From NCBI GenBank assembly GCA_947460595.1, contig CANHGS010000006.1, positions 1 through 64,000 on the forward strand: 64,000 nucleotides of DNA, read 5' to 3'. The notes beneath the pieces are model-generated. The model was not told the DNA's origin and ran no database searches. It saw nothing but the letters and a program-made list of their open reading frames with translations. Below, one piece after another: positions 36,290 through 45,621 of the stretch. Source of the stretch: Bacteroidota bacterium. GTDB lineage: Bacteria > Bacteroidota > Bacteroidia > Chitinophagales > Chitinophagaceae. Numbering within the stretch: the first letter of the stretch is position 1; each line of letters begins with the position of its first letter. A program made the translations under genes and the position numbers.

Positions 36290-37489
36290 TTAGTGAGAAT
36301 GCATTTCTAAAGGCTTATCACCTTTCTTGAATACCCATTCGCTGTTTAAAAGATATGCCCCAGAAACAGCAATGGCCATGCCATTTTTTAAACCTGAAAG
36401 AATTTCAATATGGTCATCATTTTCAAGTCCTGTTGTGACCATCACGGGCTGGAACTTGGTGGCCGAGATGGCTACCCAAACCATGGCTCCATGGGCATCT
36501 CTGATTACGGCATTGGTGGGTAGGGTTAAACTTTTTTTCGCAGGCGATTTTAAAACAACATAGGCCGCCATACCTGGTTTTAGCAAATGATCTTTGTTGG
36601 GAATGCTTATCCTTAATAAATTGATTCTAGTGTCTGGATTAATTTCTGGATTAACAAATGCAATGGTTCCTTTTAGTTCCAATCCTGCAAGGTCTGGAAA
36701 CCTTGTTATAGCAACACTATTGCTATTGATACTAGATAGTTGAGAAGTGTAGGCTTGGGCTTCTACCCAAACTTGGTCAAGATCAGAAATCTTGACTAAG
36801 GATGACCCCTCCATTAAATAGTCTCCCTCTTTAAAATTCAACTGGGTAGTATAGCCACTAACACTGCTGTAAAAAACGGTAATTGCACTAGCTTTCTTAT
36901 TAGCAACCATTTCTGCAATCTGTTTTTCAGACATGCCCCAGAGTAATAATTTGTGTTTGGCTGCTTGGAGTAATTGTTGAAAATTAATCAAGGGCTCAAT
37001 GGCAAACGCGCTTTGTTTGTTTAGTAAAAGCAAATATTCTTGTTTGGCATTGTTTAATTCCTCACTATATAATTCAAATACAGGATCTCCTTTTTTAATA
37101 TAGTCTCCCAGATTTTTAAAATACAATTTCTCCATTCTGCCATTCACCCTTGCACTAATGGTATTGGCATGCATTTGGTCAAAATTCACTGTTCCAGTTA
37201 ACACCAACTCGTCACCAATACGACCATTTTGAATGCTATCTATTTGAATATTGCCCAGTTTAATCTGTTGTTCGCTGAGTTCTAAATAACCACCAGCTTC
37301 ACTGGTTTGCTTTTTCACCTTGGTCAATTCCATTTTGCAAATGGGACATTTACCAGGCTGATCACTCACTACCTGCGGATCCATAGAACAGGTATAATAA
37401 TAACCAGTCTCAGTGATGGGTTGTTCTTTTTCTAGTTCTTTACAGGAGCAGAACAACAGAAGGAATAGGCCAAATATTATTTGTTTCAT
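36290..37489 (-). CDS. RND efflux periplasmic adaptor with heavy-metal-binding domain
   Basis: CusB-like membrane-fusion protein linking the RND pump to the outer-membrane channel. 399 residues: lipoprotein-like leader (LFLLLFCSC), a short heavy-metal-binding domain (YYTCSMDPQVVSDQPGKCPICKM, about 28-53, with CSM and CPIC ligands), then barrel-sandwich hybrid and beta-barrel segments (GRMEKLYFKNLGDYIKKGDP, VNPEINPDTRI). The His-rich tail EMHSH may bind metal. It is the last gene of the metal-efflux operon, 2 bases from the other adaptor. Copper or silver is the likely substrate, inferred from the metal-binding motif and CusA type. Confidence 0.88.
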   Translation of the reverse strand: MKQIIFGLFLLLFCSCKELEKEQPITETGYYYTCSMDPQVVSDQPGKCPICKMELTKVKKQTSEAGGYLELSEQQIKLGNIQIDSIQNGRIGDELVLTGTVNFDQMHANTISARVNGRMEKLYFKNLGDYIKKGDPVFELYSEELNNAKQEYLLLLNKQSAFAIEPLINFQQLLQAAKHKLLLWGMSEKQIAEMVANKKASAITVFYSSVSGYTTQLNFKEGDYLMEGSSLVKISDLDQVWVEAQAYTSQLSSINSNSVAITRFPDLAGLELKGTIAFVNPEINPDTRINLLRISIPNKDHLLKPGMAAYVVLKSPAKKSLTLPTNAVIRDAHGAMVWVAISATKFQPVMVTTGLENDDHIEILSGLKNGMAIAVSGAYLLNSEWVFKKGDKPLEMHSH

Positions 37490-37491
37490 AC

Positions 37492-38733
37492 TTATTGCTT
37501 GGTGTTGATAAAGCTTTCACTATCCATCAAGTATTGCGCATTAGTGGCAACACTATCTGTTTCTTTTAATCCGGTTTTTATTTGAATTAGGTTGCCGTGT
37601 TGCATGCCCGTTTGCACTTTCCATGCCCTAAATCCGGCAGCCTCTTTCTTAAAAACCATTTTATCCATACCCAAAGACAAAACGGCGTCTTTTGGCAGCC
37701 AATGGGCATTGCCAGTAGCAACATGAATCTTTGCCGTTACTTGTGATCCAATGGGTATTTTCAATGACTGGTTGTTGAAAAAGACCCTGACGGTTTGGGT
37801 CTTGCTGTCTTTTCTAAAAAAAAGTTCTATAAAATCAATCCTTGCTTGAAAATGTTTATCAGGTGCCGTTTCAGGAAAGATTTCTACCAAATTTCCTTTT
37901 TTCACCAAAGACACTTGATCCGCATACAAATTCAAAATGGCCCAAGCCCTGTCAGGATTCAATACTTGAAATACGGTCCTTTCTTTTTGAACATACATGC
38001 CCTCTTTTAAAGACAATTCTTCAGTAAGTTGAGAAAGGTCTTTCATGGCTCCCGGTTCTTTTTTCATTTCAGAACCATTTCCAGCTTCATGAATATGACC
38101 ACTATAATTACTGTATATGGTAATAGTGGCTTTTGGATTTTGGGTACTGATTAATTCTTGCAAAGCGCGTTCATCCAAACCTAATAAAATTAACTTGCTC
38201 TTTGCCGCTGATATGAATGAAGAATTAGTAGGGTCGTTTTTCAACAAGAACAGTAAGTTTTGTTCTGCGGTCATCATCTCTGGACTATAGATTTCCATGA
38301 TTTTTTCACCCTTCTCAACGTGTTGGTATCGGAATCTAACATAGAGTCTTTCAATTCTTCCGGAAATTCTTGCCGCAATACTTCCTTCATACCTGGTATC
38401 ATAAGCAATATTGCCAAGTGACTCCAGTAAGATTTCTTGGTTGCTTGTTTGATAGCTTGTAACGGGAATATTGGAAACTACAAATTGGTTGGTGGGTTTG
38501 ATTAAGTCATCTAAGTTTACCTCAGCATTTGCAGCTTCCTGTTGGATTTTCACCAAGGCCATACCACATTTAGGACAATCTCCAGGATGGTCACTAAAGA
38601 CAGAGTCTTGTGGCATGGGACAGTGATAGGTCATGACTTTTTCTTTAGCCTTGCTTTGTTGCTCTTTGTTGTTCAGCCATTGGCAACTTGTCAATGCTAG
38701 TATGATTCCAATAAAACCGATGAATTGTTTCAT
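37492..38733 (-). CDS. Second RND efflux periplasmic adaptor (CusB-like)
   Basis: 413 residues with a lipoprotein signal (GIILALTSC), a heavy-metal-binding domain (YHCPMPQDSVFSDHPGDCPKCGM, about 35-60), and the adaptor core (RISGRIERLYVRFRYQHVEKG, VFQVLNPDRAWAILNLYADQ). It contains an extra Met-rich loop (GSEMKKEPGAMKDL) that could hold copper. It overlaps the TolC-type gene by four bases. Two different adaptors in one operon suggest either a mixed assembly with the pump or division of labour between capture and docking. Confidence 0.87.
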   Translation of the reverse strand: MKQFIGFIGIILALTSCQWLNNKEQQSKAKEKVMTYHCPMPQDSVFSDHPGDCPKCGMALVKIQQEAANAEVNLDDLIKPTNQFVVSNIPVTSYQTSNQEILLESLGNIAYDTRYEGSIAARISGRIERLYVRFRYQHVEKGEKIMEIYSPEMMTAEQNLLFLLKNDPTNSSFISAAKSKLILLGLDERALQELISTQNPKATITIYSNYSGHIHEAGNGSEMKKEPGAMKDLSQLTEELSLKEGMYVQKERTVFQVLNPDRAWAILNLYADQVSLVKKGNLVEIFPETAPDKHFQARIDFIELFFRKDSKTQTVRVFFNNQSLKIPIGSQVTAKIHVATGNAHWLPKDAVLSLGMDKMVFKKEAAGFRAWKVQTGMQHGNLIQIKTGLKETDSVATNAQYLMDSESFINTKQ

Positions 38734-40010
38734 TTTTTTTCCATTAAGCGTTCTAGAGCCACTTGTGTTTTAAATACACCAGATAGTAAGTCTAGGTATT
38801 GTAACTGTGTCATATAAAGGGTTTCCCAAGCATCATACAGCATATACAATTCCTCTGTATTTTGTTCATAGGCCAACTGCATTGATTTGTAGTTATTGTT
38901 TAGGGCAGGGATAATTTCCTTTTCATACAATTGCATTTGTTTTTGCTTTAACAACCATTCGTTGCGCATACCACTGGCCATGCCACTATATTCATTGGCC
39001 AACATTTCTTTCTGACTTTGCAATGCGCTAGCCTTCCATTTTAAACTTTCTACATTGGCTTTGTTCATTTTAGAAGACCAATTGGTTAGGGGTAGTTTTA
39101 GCATACCCATTAATGTAAATTGCATGGGTATGCCACCAAATCCAAACATGTGTTCATAGCGTACGCCAAACTGTGGTTTCAAGGCCAATTTTTCCTGTTC
39201 CTGTTTTAAATAACTCAACTGAATATCTCTGTCTATGGCGCGCAGGTCACTTCGTTGTTGAAAAAATAGACTGCTATCAAAAACTACAGTTGTATAATTA
39301 GCTAATTGGTAGCTGGTATCAATCTTAAAAAAAGTTTGTGGGTTTCTGCCCATTAAGCTATTTAGTCTAATCCGTTTTTCCTCAATTTCTGATTCATACA
39401 TCAACTGCATGTTTTTTAAATTGCCAATAGCCGCTTTAGCTTTGTAATAAGCACTGATTTTATCCAATCCATTTTTGTATCTGATTTCAGCATTGCTGAT
39501 CATGAAGCCTAATAATTGTTGGTTCTGCTTTAACACAGCCAATTTTTTTTGAAGAATGATCCAGTCAAAATAATTGCTTTTAGCATCTTGTACCAAGTCA
39601 TTCATAGTGGCATTTTTCTTTTCCTTTTCTACACTAGACATGGTGGACATATAAGCTTGGTCTGCATCCTGCTTTTTTTTATTGGGCAACATCTGTTGAC
39701 CACCAATCATGTACTGCCCCATGCCATTGCTTACCGTAGGGGGCATTCCAGCCATGGCAGTCTCTGTTTTCTTCCACATATTGGGATTGTAGGGTGTCAT
39801 GAAAAAGCCCGTACTAAATTCAGGGGCCATCCAGGACTTGGCTCCTTTTGAAGCCTCATCAATAGACCTGATTTCATGCTCATACATTTTAACTACTGGG
39901 TGCTTGGTTTGAATGCTATCAATAATTTGCTCCAGACCTAAGGTTTGGGCAGACAAACTGCTACTTGATACAAGTAACAGCAAGAATAGGGTTTGCTTAA
40001 TGGTTTGCAT
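38730..40010 (-). CDS. TolC-family outer-membrane efflux channel (CusC-like)
   Basis: 426 residues; signal peptide MQTIKQTLFLLLLVSSSSLSAQ, then two long helical-hairpin repeats of the OEP type (EIRSIDEASKGAKSWMAPEF; YSGMASGMRNEWLLKQKQMQ). There is a Met-rich insert near residue 75-105 (MTPYNPNMWKKTETAMAGMP and MGQYMIGGQQMLPNKKKQ), which fits copper handling. It forms the outer-membrane exit duct for the RND pump encoded just upstream, with which it overlaps by 14 bases. Confidence 0.87.
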   Translation of the reverse strand: MQTIKQTLFLLLLVSSSSLSAQTLGLEQIIDSIQTKHPVVKMYEHEIRSIDEASKGAKSWMAPEFSTGFFMTPYNPNMWKKTETAMAGMPPTVSNGMGQYMIGGQQMLPNKKKQDADQAYMSTMSSVEKEKKNATMNDLVQDAKSNYFDWIILQKKLAVLKQNQQLLGFMISNAEIRYKNGLDKISAYYKAKAAIGNLKNMQLMYESEIEEKRIRLNSLMGRNPQTFFKIDTSYQLANYTTVVFDSSLFFQQRSDLRAIDRDIQLSYLKQEQEKLALKPQFGVRYEHMFGFGGIPMQFTLMGMLKLPLTNWSSKMNKANVESLKWKASALQSQKEMLANEYSGMASGMRNEWLLKQKQMQLYEKEIIPALNNNYKSMQLAYEQNTEELYMLYDAWETLYMTQLQYLDLLSGVFKTQVALERLMEKK

Positions 40011-41922
40011 GGATCAATTCAATTTTACCTTTAAGTTTTAATTCACGTTCCTTGATCATTTCAAAAACAACGGGTGTAATCAGCAATACATAGATGGTTG
40101 AACTAATCACACCTCCAATTAGTGGAATGGTAATGGGGCGCATAATATCACTGCCAACCCCAGTAGACCAAAGAATGGGAATTAAACCAAATAGCCCAAC
40201 CAATACCGTCATGAGTTTGGGTCTTAATCTTTTTACAGAGCCTTCTATCACATATTGTCTAATGATATTGGCGTTTAAACTTTTTAAGTCATTACCATGT
40301 TCTGCTACCATTTTTTCCATGGCTTCATTCAAATAAATTGTCATGAGCATGGCTGTTTCAATGGCAATCCCAAAAAGTGCAATAAATCCTACAGCTACGG
40401 CCACTGAGAGATTAACATGATAAGCATAGACCATGAAAATGCCGCCCACCAATGCAAAAGGAACGGTGAGCATGGTTACCAAAGCTTCTTTTAAAGAATC
40501 ATAGGTAAAGTACAAGACCAGAAAAATGATTCCAATTACAAAGGGTAGAATTAGCATCAAACTTTTCTTAGCCCTAATTTGGTTTTCCCATTGTCCACTC
40601 CATTCTAGAAAATAGCCCTTGGGGAGTTTGAGCATCATCTTGTTTAGTTTGTTCTGTGCATCTTGAACCGTACTTCCAAGATCACGTTCTCTCACATTGA
40701 ATAAGACTGTTCCGCGGAGTAATGCGTTTTCTGAATTAATCATGGGTGGTCCATCAGAAAGAGCAATCTCAGCTACTGCTTCTAATGGAATGGGGCCAAA
40801 ATTCATGGTGGGAACTTGAATCCGCTTAAGCGATTGTAGGTTGTTTCTAAAGTCTTGTCCATAACGGGCATTCACACTAAAGCGTTGACGACCTTCAATT
40901 GTTGTAGTCAATTTCATTCCACCCAAAGCACTTTCAATCACTGTGTTTACTTCATCAATACTCAAACCATACCTGCCTATTTCATCTCGTTTAATGCGAA
41001 TGTCTATGTATCGCCCACCGGTAATGGGTTCTACATACAAGTCTTTTACGCCATCAATGCCTTCTAATTGCTGTTTAATGGTTTGTGCAAATGCATAAAT
41101 GCTGTCTAGGTTTTGACCATAAACCTTTAAACCTACATCGGTTCTAATACCGGTAGAGAGCATATTGATTCTATTGATAATGGGTTGGGTCCAACCATTG
41201 GTCACACCGGGAATTTGTAGTTTGGTATTCAATTCATTGATGATGCTATCCTTGGTCATACCCTTGCGCCAGTCCTGTCTAGGTTTTAGTAGGATAATGG
41301 TTTCAATCATGCTAATGGGAGAATTATCAGTAGCTGTATTGGCTCTTCCTGCTTTCCCTAATACATGTGCTACTTCTGGAACAGAACTAATTATTTTGTC
41401 TTGTACTTGGAGTATGCGTTTGGCTTCTGAATTGGCCACGTCAGGAAGTGTAACAGGCATAAAGAGCAGACTCCCCTCATCCAAAGGCGGCATGAATTCT
41501 GAGCCCATTTTGGTGAGCATAAATAAGCCAATGGCTAGTGCAATCAAATTCAAGAACAGTGTAGTTTTCCTAAATTTCAAACAGAGGTTTAGTATAGGGG
41601 TATAAATTTTTTCTAAAACACTGGTAATGGGATTAGCAGATTCCGGTTGTAGTCTTCCCTTTAAGAAAAAAGAAATTAAAACGGGAGCTAGTGTAATAGC
41701 CAATACTGCATCTACTAATAAAATAAAGGTTTTTGTCCAAGCCAAAGGGTGAAACAATTTTCCTTCCATCCCCGTTAATAAGAAGACAGGTAGAAAAGAG
41801 GTAACCACAATGATGGTAGAATAAAAAACACCTGGCCCCACTTGTTTAGATGACTTCTCAATAATGGCCACCCTTTCTTCAGCTGTCAGTGGATCCTTTT
41901 CTCTGTTGAACCAATTTCTCAT
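39997..41922 (-). CDS. CusA/CzcA-type RND pump, C-terminal part
   Basis: 641 residues covering the membrane half from helix TM5 on: FYSTIIVVTSFLPVFLLTGMEG, LHPLAWTKTF, second periplasmic domain with the LNTKLQIPGVTNGWTQPIINR segment, and the last helices (TMLTVPFALVGGIFMVYAY, KLMTVLVGLFGLIPILWSTG). It begins at an ATG that overlaps the stop of the N-terminal part as ATGA. The N-terminal 23 residues sit in the cytoplasmic TM4-TM5 loop. Together the two parts make about 1070 residues, a normal CusA length. See the finding on the split. Confidence 0.88.
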   Translation of the reverse strand: MRNWFNREKDPLTAEERVAIIEKSSKQVGPGVFYSTIIVVTSFLPVFLLTGMEGKLFHPLAWTKTFILLVDAVLAITLAPVLISFFLKGRLQPESANPITSVLEKIYTPILNLCLKFRKTTLFLNLIALAIGLFMLTKMGSEFMPPLDEGSLLFMPVTLPDVANSEAKRILQVQDKIISSVPEVAHVLGKAGRANTATDNSPISMIETIILLKPRQDWRKGMTKDSIINELNTKLQIPGVTNGWTQPIINRINMLSTGIRTDVGLKVYGQNLDSIYAFAQTIKQQLEGIDGVKDLYVEPITGGRYIDIRIKRDEIGRYGLSIDEVNTVIESALGGMKLTTTIEGRQRFSVNARYGQDFRNNLQSLKRIQVPTMNFGPIPLEAVAEIALSDGPPMINSENALLRGTVLFNVRERDLGSTVQDAQNKLNKMMLKLPKGYFLEWSGQWENQIRAKKSLMLILPFVIGIIFLVLYFTYDSLKEALVTMLTVPFALVGGIFMVYAYHVNLSVAVAVGFIALFGIAIETAMLMTIYLNEAMEKMVAEHGNDLKSLNANIIRQYVIEGSVKRLRPKLMTVLVGLFGLIPILWSTGVGSDIMRPITIPLIGGVISSTIYVLLITPVVFEMIKERELKLKGKIELIHANH

Positions 41923-43214
41923 AGCGCTGATTTTTTGGATGATTGAATCTTTGCTGTTTGTGCTTCACTTAAATGTCGGTAGGCATTTTCAACCATCACA
42001 ATGCCATCGTCTACAACTACGCCAATGGCAAGAGCAATACCTGTTAAAGACATGATATTGGAAGAAATACCAAATGCCTGTAAGAGAATAAATCCAAGCG
42101 CAACAGAAATGGGTAATTGAATCAGGATGATTAAGGCACTTCGCCAATGAAATAAGAAGATGAGTACAATAATGGATACCGCAATCATTTCTTCCAGTAA
42201 TGTTCCTTTCACAGATTCAATGGCTTCTTGAATCAGGGTACTTCTATCATAAGAAGTTTTAAAATGAACGCCTTGGGGCAAACCCTTTTCTACTTCTTTC
42301 ATTTTTGCTTTTACAGCTTCAATGACTTTATTGGCATTTTCATTGTAGCGCATCACCACAATGCCTCCAACTACTTCTCCCTTACCATCAACATCAAAAA
42401 TGCCAAGCCTTAGGTCTCCTCCCATTTGTACAGACCCAATGTCTTTGACCCTTACGGGGACGCCATTGTAATTGGTCAAGGCAATATTTTCTATGTCTTC
42501 TTTGTTCTTGATATAGCCCAGTCCTCTAATAATATAGGCCATGTCTGCCATTTCAAATTTCCGGCCACCCACGTCATTATTATTGGCTTTTACCTTGTTC
42601 ATCACATCCATCAAAGAGACGTTATAGTACTGAAGTTTTACTGGGTCAATGACCAATTGATACTGTTTTTCAAAACCGCCAAATGAAGCCACTTCTGCAA
42701 CCCCAGAAACGGTTTGCAGGGCTAGTTTTACATACCAGTCCTGCAAAGCACGTTGTTCTCCTAAGTCCATTTTGGGTGCATCCAAATGATACCAAAACAC
42801 ATGACCTACGCCAGTTCCATCAGGGCCCAAACTGGGACTAACACCTTGTGGAAGCAGTTGCTGCGCAAAATTTAATCGCTCCATAACTCGGGTTCTTGCC
42901 CAATAGATATCGGTATTATCTTCAAAAATCAGATACACAAAGCTCATCCCAAACATGGAAGAGCCCCTGATATTTTTGATTTTTGGAATCCCTTGCAAAT
43001 TGCTAACAAGCGGATAGGTTACTTGATCTTCTATTACTTGTGGGCTTCTTCCCATCCACTCTGTGAAAACAATTACTTGATTTTCACTTAAGTCAGGAAT
43101 AGCGTCTATGGGGTTCTGCTTAACAGCATAAATACCCCAAGCAAAAAGTAATCCCGATAATAGAAGCACTATAAGTCTATTTTTTAACGCTAGTTCAATT
43201 AGTTTCTGAACCAT
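41919..43214 (-). CDS. CusA/CzcA-type RND pump, N-terminal part
   Basis: 431 residues covering TM1 (NRLIVLLLSGLLFAWGIYAV), the first periplasmic domain (NPIDAIPDLSENQVIVFTEWMGRSP, LGPDGTGVGHVFWY) and TM2-TM4 with the proton-relay pair in GVVVDDGIVMVENAYR (Asp402-Asp403). Heavy-metal pumps of this class carry that DD motif. The reading frame ends soon after TM4, following an A6 run, and the rest of the pump continues in the -1 frame from an overlapping ATG. Proton-driven export of Cu/Ag or Co/Zn/Cd is expected. Confidence 0.88.
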   Translation of the reverse strand: MVQKLIELALKNRLIVLLLSGLLFAWGIYAVKQNPIDAIPDLSENQVIVFTEWMGRSPQVIEDQVTYPLVSNLQGIPKIKNIRGSSMFGMSFVYLIFEDNTDIYWARTRVMERLNFAQQLLPQGVSPSLGPDGTGVGHVFWYHLDAPKMDLGEQRALQDWYVKLALQTVSGVAEVASFGGFEKQYQLVIDPVKLQYYNVSLMDVMNKVKANNNDVGGRKFEMADMAYIIRGLGYIKNKEDIENIALTNYNGVPVRVKDIGSVQMGGDLRLGIFDVDGKGEVVGGIVVMRYNENANKVIEAVKAKMKEVEKGLPQGVHFKTSYDRSTLIQEAIESVKGTLLEEMIAVSIIVLIFLFHWRSALIILIQLPISVALGFILLQAFGISSNIMSLTGIALAIGVVVDDGIVMVENAYRHLSEAQTAKIQSSKKSAL

Positions 43215-43241
43215 ATGGGTTGCTTATGTGGCCTTGGCCGA

Positions 43242-43544
43242 TTAATGAGTTGCTTTCACTTCTTTGAGCGCCATACCGCATTTGCTGCATTTGCTTGCTT
43301 TGTCAGAACTTACATCCGCATGCATGGGGCATACAAATGTGGCCTTAACAGCTTTTACTTCTTTTAGTGCCATACCACATTTGCTACACTTGCCAGCTTT
43401 GGTAGCAGTAACATCAGCGTGCATGGGGCACACATAACTGGCTGCAGGCGCCTGTTTGGTTTCTTGTGTTTTTTTGTCTTGAGCCATCAAGTTTGTGGCA
43501 AGAAAACTGGCGGCTAGCACCAGGATTAATTTGAACTTTTTCAT
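43242..43544 (-). CDS. Exported protein with two heavy-metal-binding domains
   Basis: About 100 residues. Signal peptide MKKFKLILVLAASFLATNLMAQ, then two near-identical domains, YVCPMHADVTATKAGKCSKCGM and FVCPMHADVSSDKASKCSKCGM, each with CPMH and CxxC ligands. It looks like an internal duplication of the domain also present on both adaptors downstream. It is likely a periplasmic copper carrier that feeds the pump. The start at 43544 matches the signal peptide; the in-frame start at 43589 does not. Confidence 0.85.
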   Translation of the reverse strand: MKKFKLILVLAASFLATNLMAQDKKTQETKQAPAASYVCPMHADVTATKAGKCSKCGMALKEVKAVKATFVCPMHADVSSDKASKCSKCGMALKEVKATH

Positions 43545-43630
43545 CTTGAAAATTTTATAATGATTAAATAAGAGACATGGAAATGCCAATAGCCCAACAA
43601 TCTTGTTCGGCTACAAATAGGAGGTAAATT

Positions 43631-44026
43631 CTAAATCAAGAAACTGCAAACGCGCAGGTAAACTGAGGGGGCATGTATGTCAGGTGGAGCGTTTGGCGCA
43701 TTAGTAATCAGCAATTGATTACTGAGTTTTGCCTCTGGTAACACGCAAGTAGCAATAGGCAATAGAGCTATTGCCTGTTGTTGGAATTCAAATTGGGTGA
43801 GACTTAGTTTTTGGTCCTGTTCGTTTTTGATAAACTTGCTTTCGTCCTTACAACAACCCCCTTTTTTCTTGGAGGTTTTCATCCCACATTTTCCGCAGGT
43901 TGCATTGTTGTTTTTACTAAAACTAGTTTCTGCCAATTTGCCCATACAATAATGCAAATGCATGACCGCACCTGTAGATGAGGCAAGATAAACAAGGGCT
44001 AATATGGTAACCAATAGCTTTTTCAC
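43631..44026 (-). CDS. HYC_CC_PP family protein
   Basis: 131 residues matching the HYC_CC_PP group, named for three motifs, all present: LHYCMG near residue 25, GGCCKDE near 57, and APPDIHAP near 115. A signal peptide (MKKLLVTILALVYLASSTGA) precedes them, with a CGKCGM pair between. The function is unknown, but the family regularly occurs with Cus-type metal efflux genes, as here where it heads the operon. A role in metal sensing or delivery is inferred from its Cys/His content. Confidence 0.85.
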   Translation of the reverse strand: MKKLLVTILALVYLASSTGAVMHLHYCMGKLAETSFSKNNNATCGKCGMKTSKKKGGCCKDESKFIKNEQDQKLSLTQFEFQQQAIALLPIATCVLPEAKLSNQLLITNAPNAPPDIHAPSVYLRVCSFLI

Positions 44027-44147
44027 GCTGCTACAAAAATATTCTTATTACTTGAAAATGAAGCTAAAACTTGAAAAAAAGTAAAATTAGACTACAATGA
44101 ATTATACTGATCTATAGTCTCAATAGTATCTTTTAGATAGGCTATCA

Positions 44148-45560
44148 TTAAAAAGCATACCGTAAATCCGTATCCCTATCTGCTCTAATGGTCATTTTTT
44201 TGCTGTAAGCACGTACCAGTTCTGGTTGACGCTTCAGCAAATAACTTCCTGGGTCCCAAACCCCATTTTGGTTTTGATCTAATAAGATCCGGAGTTCATA
44301 TTCACCTGGGCGATACCTTTTTCTAATATAGTCCGGCCCTGTTAAGACAATAGATTCCACAATGCTATTTTCTTGTATCAATTGTAAAATAGGGTGTTTA
44401 GAAAGGTCCAAATTGGTAAAGCGGAGTCTAAAACTGCCATATTCTGCTTCTCGCTTAGTCACAAAACGGGCACTATCGGCCTTGGGTAAGTTTACCCCAG
44501 CCGTATCGCTGAAAGCATCTTTGGCTATGATGATTCTAAAACTGGTCTTCTCCCTCCACGGATATTGAAGGCTAAACTTAGTTTGGGTACTGTCCATACT
44601 AATCTTATAACCAGTAATGGGTTGGTAGAGGGTATCCATGAAGCGAATCTTACTACTATCCCATTGGCTGATTTTTCTATTGAAAGTTAAGACTAATGGG
44701 TTGAGCAAGTCTTGTTGTCCATTCTCTAAATTGGCAGTGTATTTAAGCCGTTTGTCCTCCGTTTTTCGCTCGTTCAATTTGGTGTTATTGTTATTGGAAC
44801 TGCTACCAGATTTTTCAATCTTTTTATACTCCTGATAGGCATAAAGGGTATCCGTTCTAGAAACACCATTAAGCAGAATGGGGGCATCTAGGAAGGAAAA
44901 TATTTTGGTGCTGTCATCATATTTTTTGGTAAAATCATTGGGCAACACAAAAACGTTGAAACGGCCATCTGGTAAGTATTTGAAGTGAAAATTACCCTTC
45001 CCGTCTAGCTTGGTCATATACCTAGGCCTATTCTTTTTAATTGAACTATCTGCCAATATATTGTGAAGAACTACAATTAAAGTACTGTCTGTTTTGCCGG
45101 TCTCAGCCATCATAACCGAACCCTGATATTGATTGCCGTCTATTTGATTGCCCGTTGAAAAAACATAAGTCAATTCTTTGGCCAAATTACCCTCATTCAC
45201 GTCTTTGATGCTATTCCCAAAATTAATAGCGTAAGTGGTGTTTTTCTCTAAGCTGTCTTTGAGTTTAACTGATACGTTGCGCAGTTTGTAATCTACTAGA
45301 GGGGTATTCTTGGGGTAGGGCTGAATCACTAGATTTTCATTCACACCTTGTAGCTCAACATACTCATCAAATGTGAGGGTAATATTTTGAGAAATCACAT
45401 TTTTGGAAGAGTCTTTTGGATTGGCCATAATCAGCCTTGGGGCGATGGTATCTCTGGGTCCACCACCTGGGGGAATAATATTGGCGCAAGAAAAAAGCAG
45501 CATTTGACCAACTAATATCAGTAGGGCGATTCCCGTATTTTTCAAGTTCCATCTTATCAT
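44148..45560 (-). CDS. Ig-like domain (SbsA/Big_5) lipoprotein
   Basis: About 470 residues. The start at 45560 gives a lipoprotein signal ending in QMLLFSC followed by ANIIPPGGGPRDT, the standard opening of this Bacteroidota family. An Ig-like domain (Big_5; ITLTFDEYVELQGVNENLVI, about 55-145) is followed by a beta-rich domain, a Ser/Asn-rich linker (KSGSSSNNNNTKLNERK) and a second Ig-like segment (QQDLLNPLVLTFNRKISQWD), ending in a DLRYAF tail. Likely surface or periplasmic; function unknown. Confidence 0.82.
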   Translation of the reverse strand: MIRWNLKNTGIALLILVGQMLLFSCANIIPPGGGPRDTIAPRLIMANPKDSSKNVISQNITLTFDEYVELQGVNENLVIQPYPKNTPLVDYKLRNVSVKLKDSLEKNTTYAINFGNSIKDVNEGNLAKELTYVFSTGNQIDGNQYQGSVMMAETGKTDSTLIVVLHNILADSSIKKNRPRYMTKLDGKGNFHFKYLPDGRFNVFVLPNDFTKKYDDSTKIFSFLDAPILLNGVSRTDTLYAYQEYKKIEKSGSSSNNNNTKLNERKTEDKRLKYTANLENGQQDLLNPLVLTFNRKISQWDSSKIRFMDTLYQPITGYKISMDSTQTKFSLQYPWREKTSFRIIIAKDAFSDTAGVNLPKADSARFVTKREAEYGSFRLRFTNLDLSKHPILQLIQENSIVESIVLTGPDYIRKRYRPGEYELRILLDQNQNGVWDPGSYLLKRQPELVRAYSKKMTIRADRDTDLRYAF

Positions 45561-45621
45561 AGCTGCAAATATAACAACCAACAGGCCTTTTCAGGCCGAT
45601 GGTCATAGAGTAAAAAGTTAA

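Noticed and set aside
41919..43214. The N-terminal CusA part as a pseudogene
   Set aside because: Both halves are intact and carry all motifs; the break is a clean overlap, so a split or slippage gene is as likely as decay. Kept as two CDS with a finding instead.
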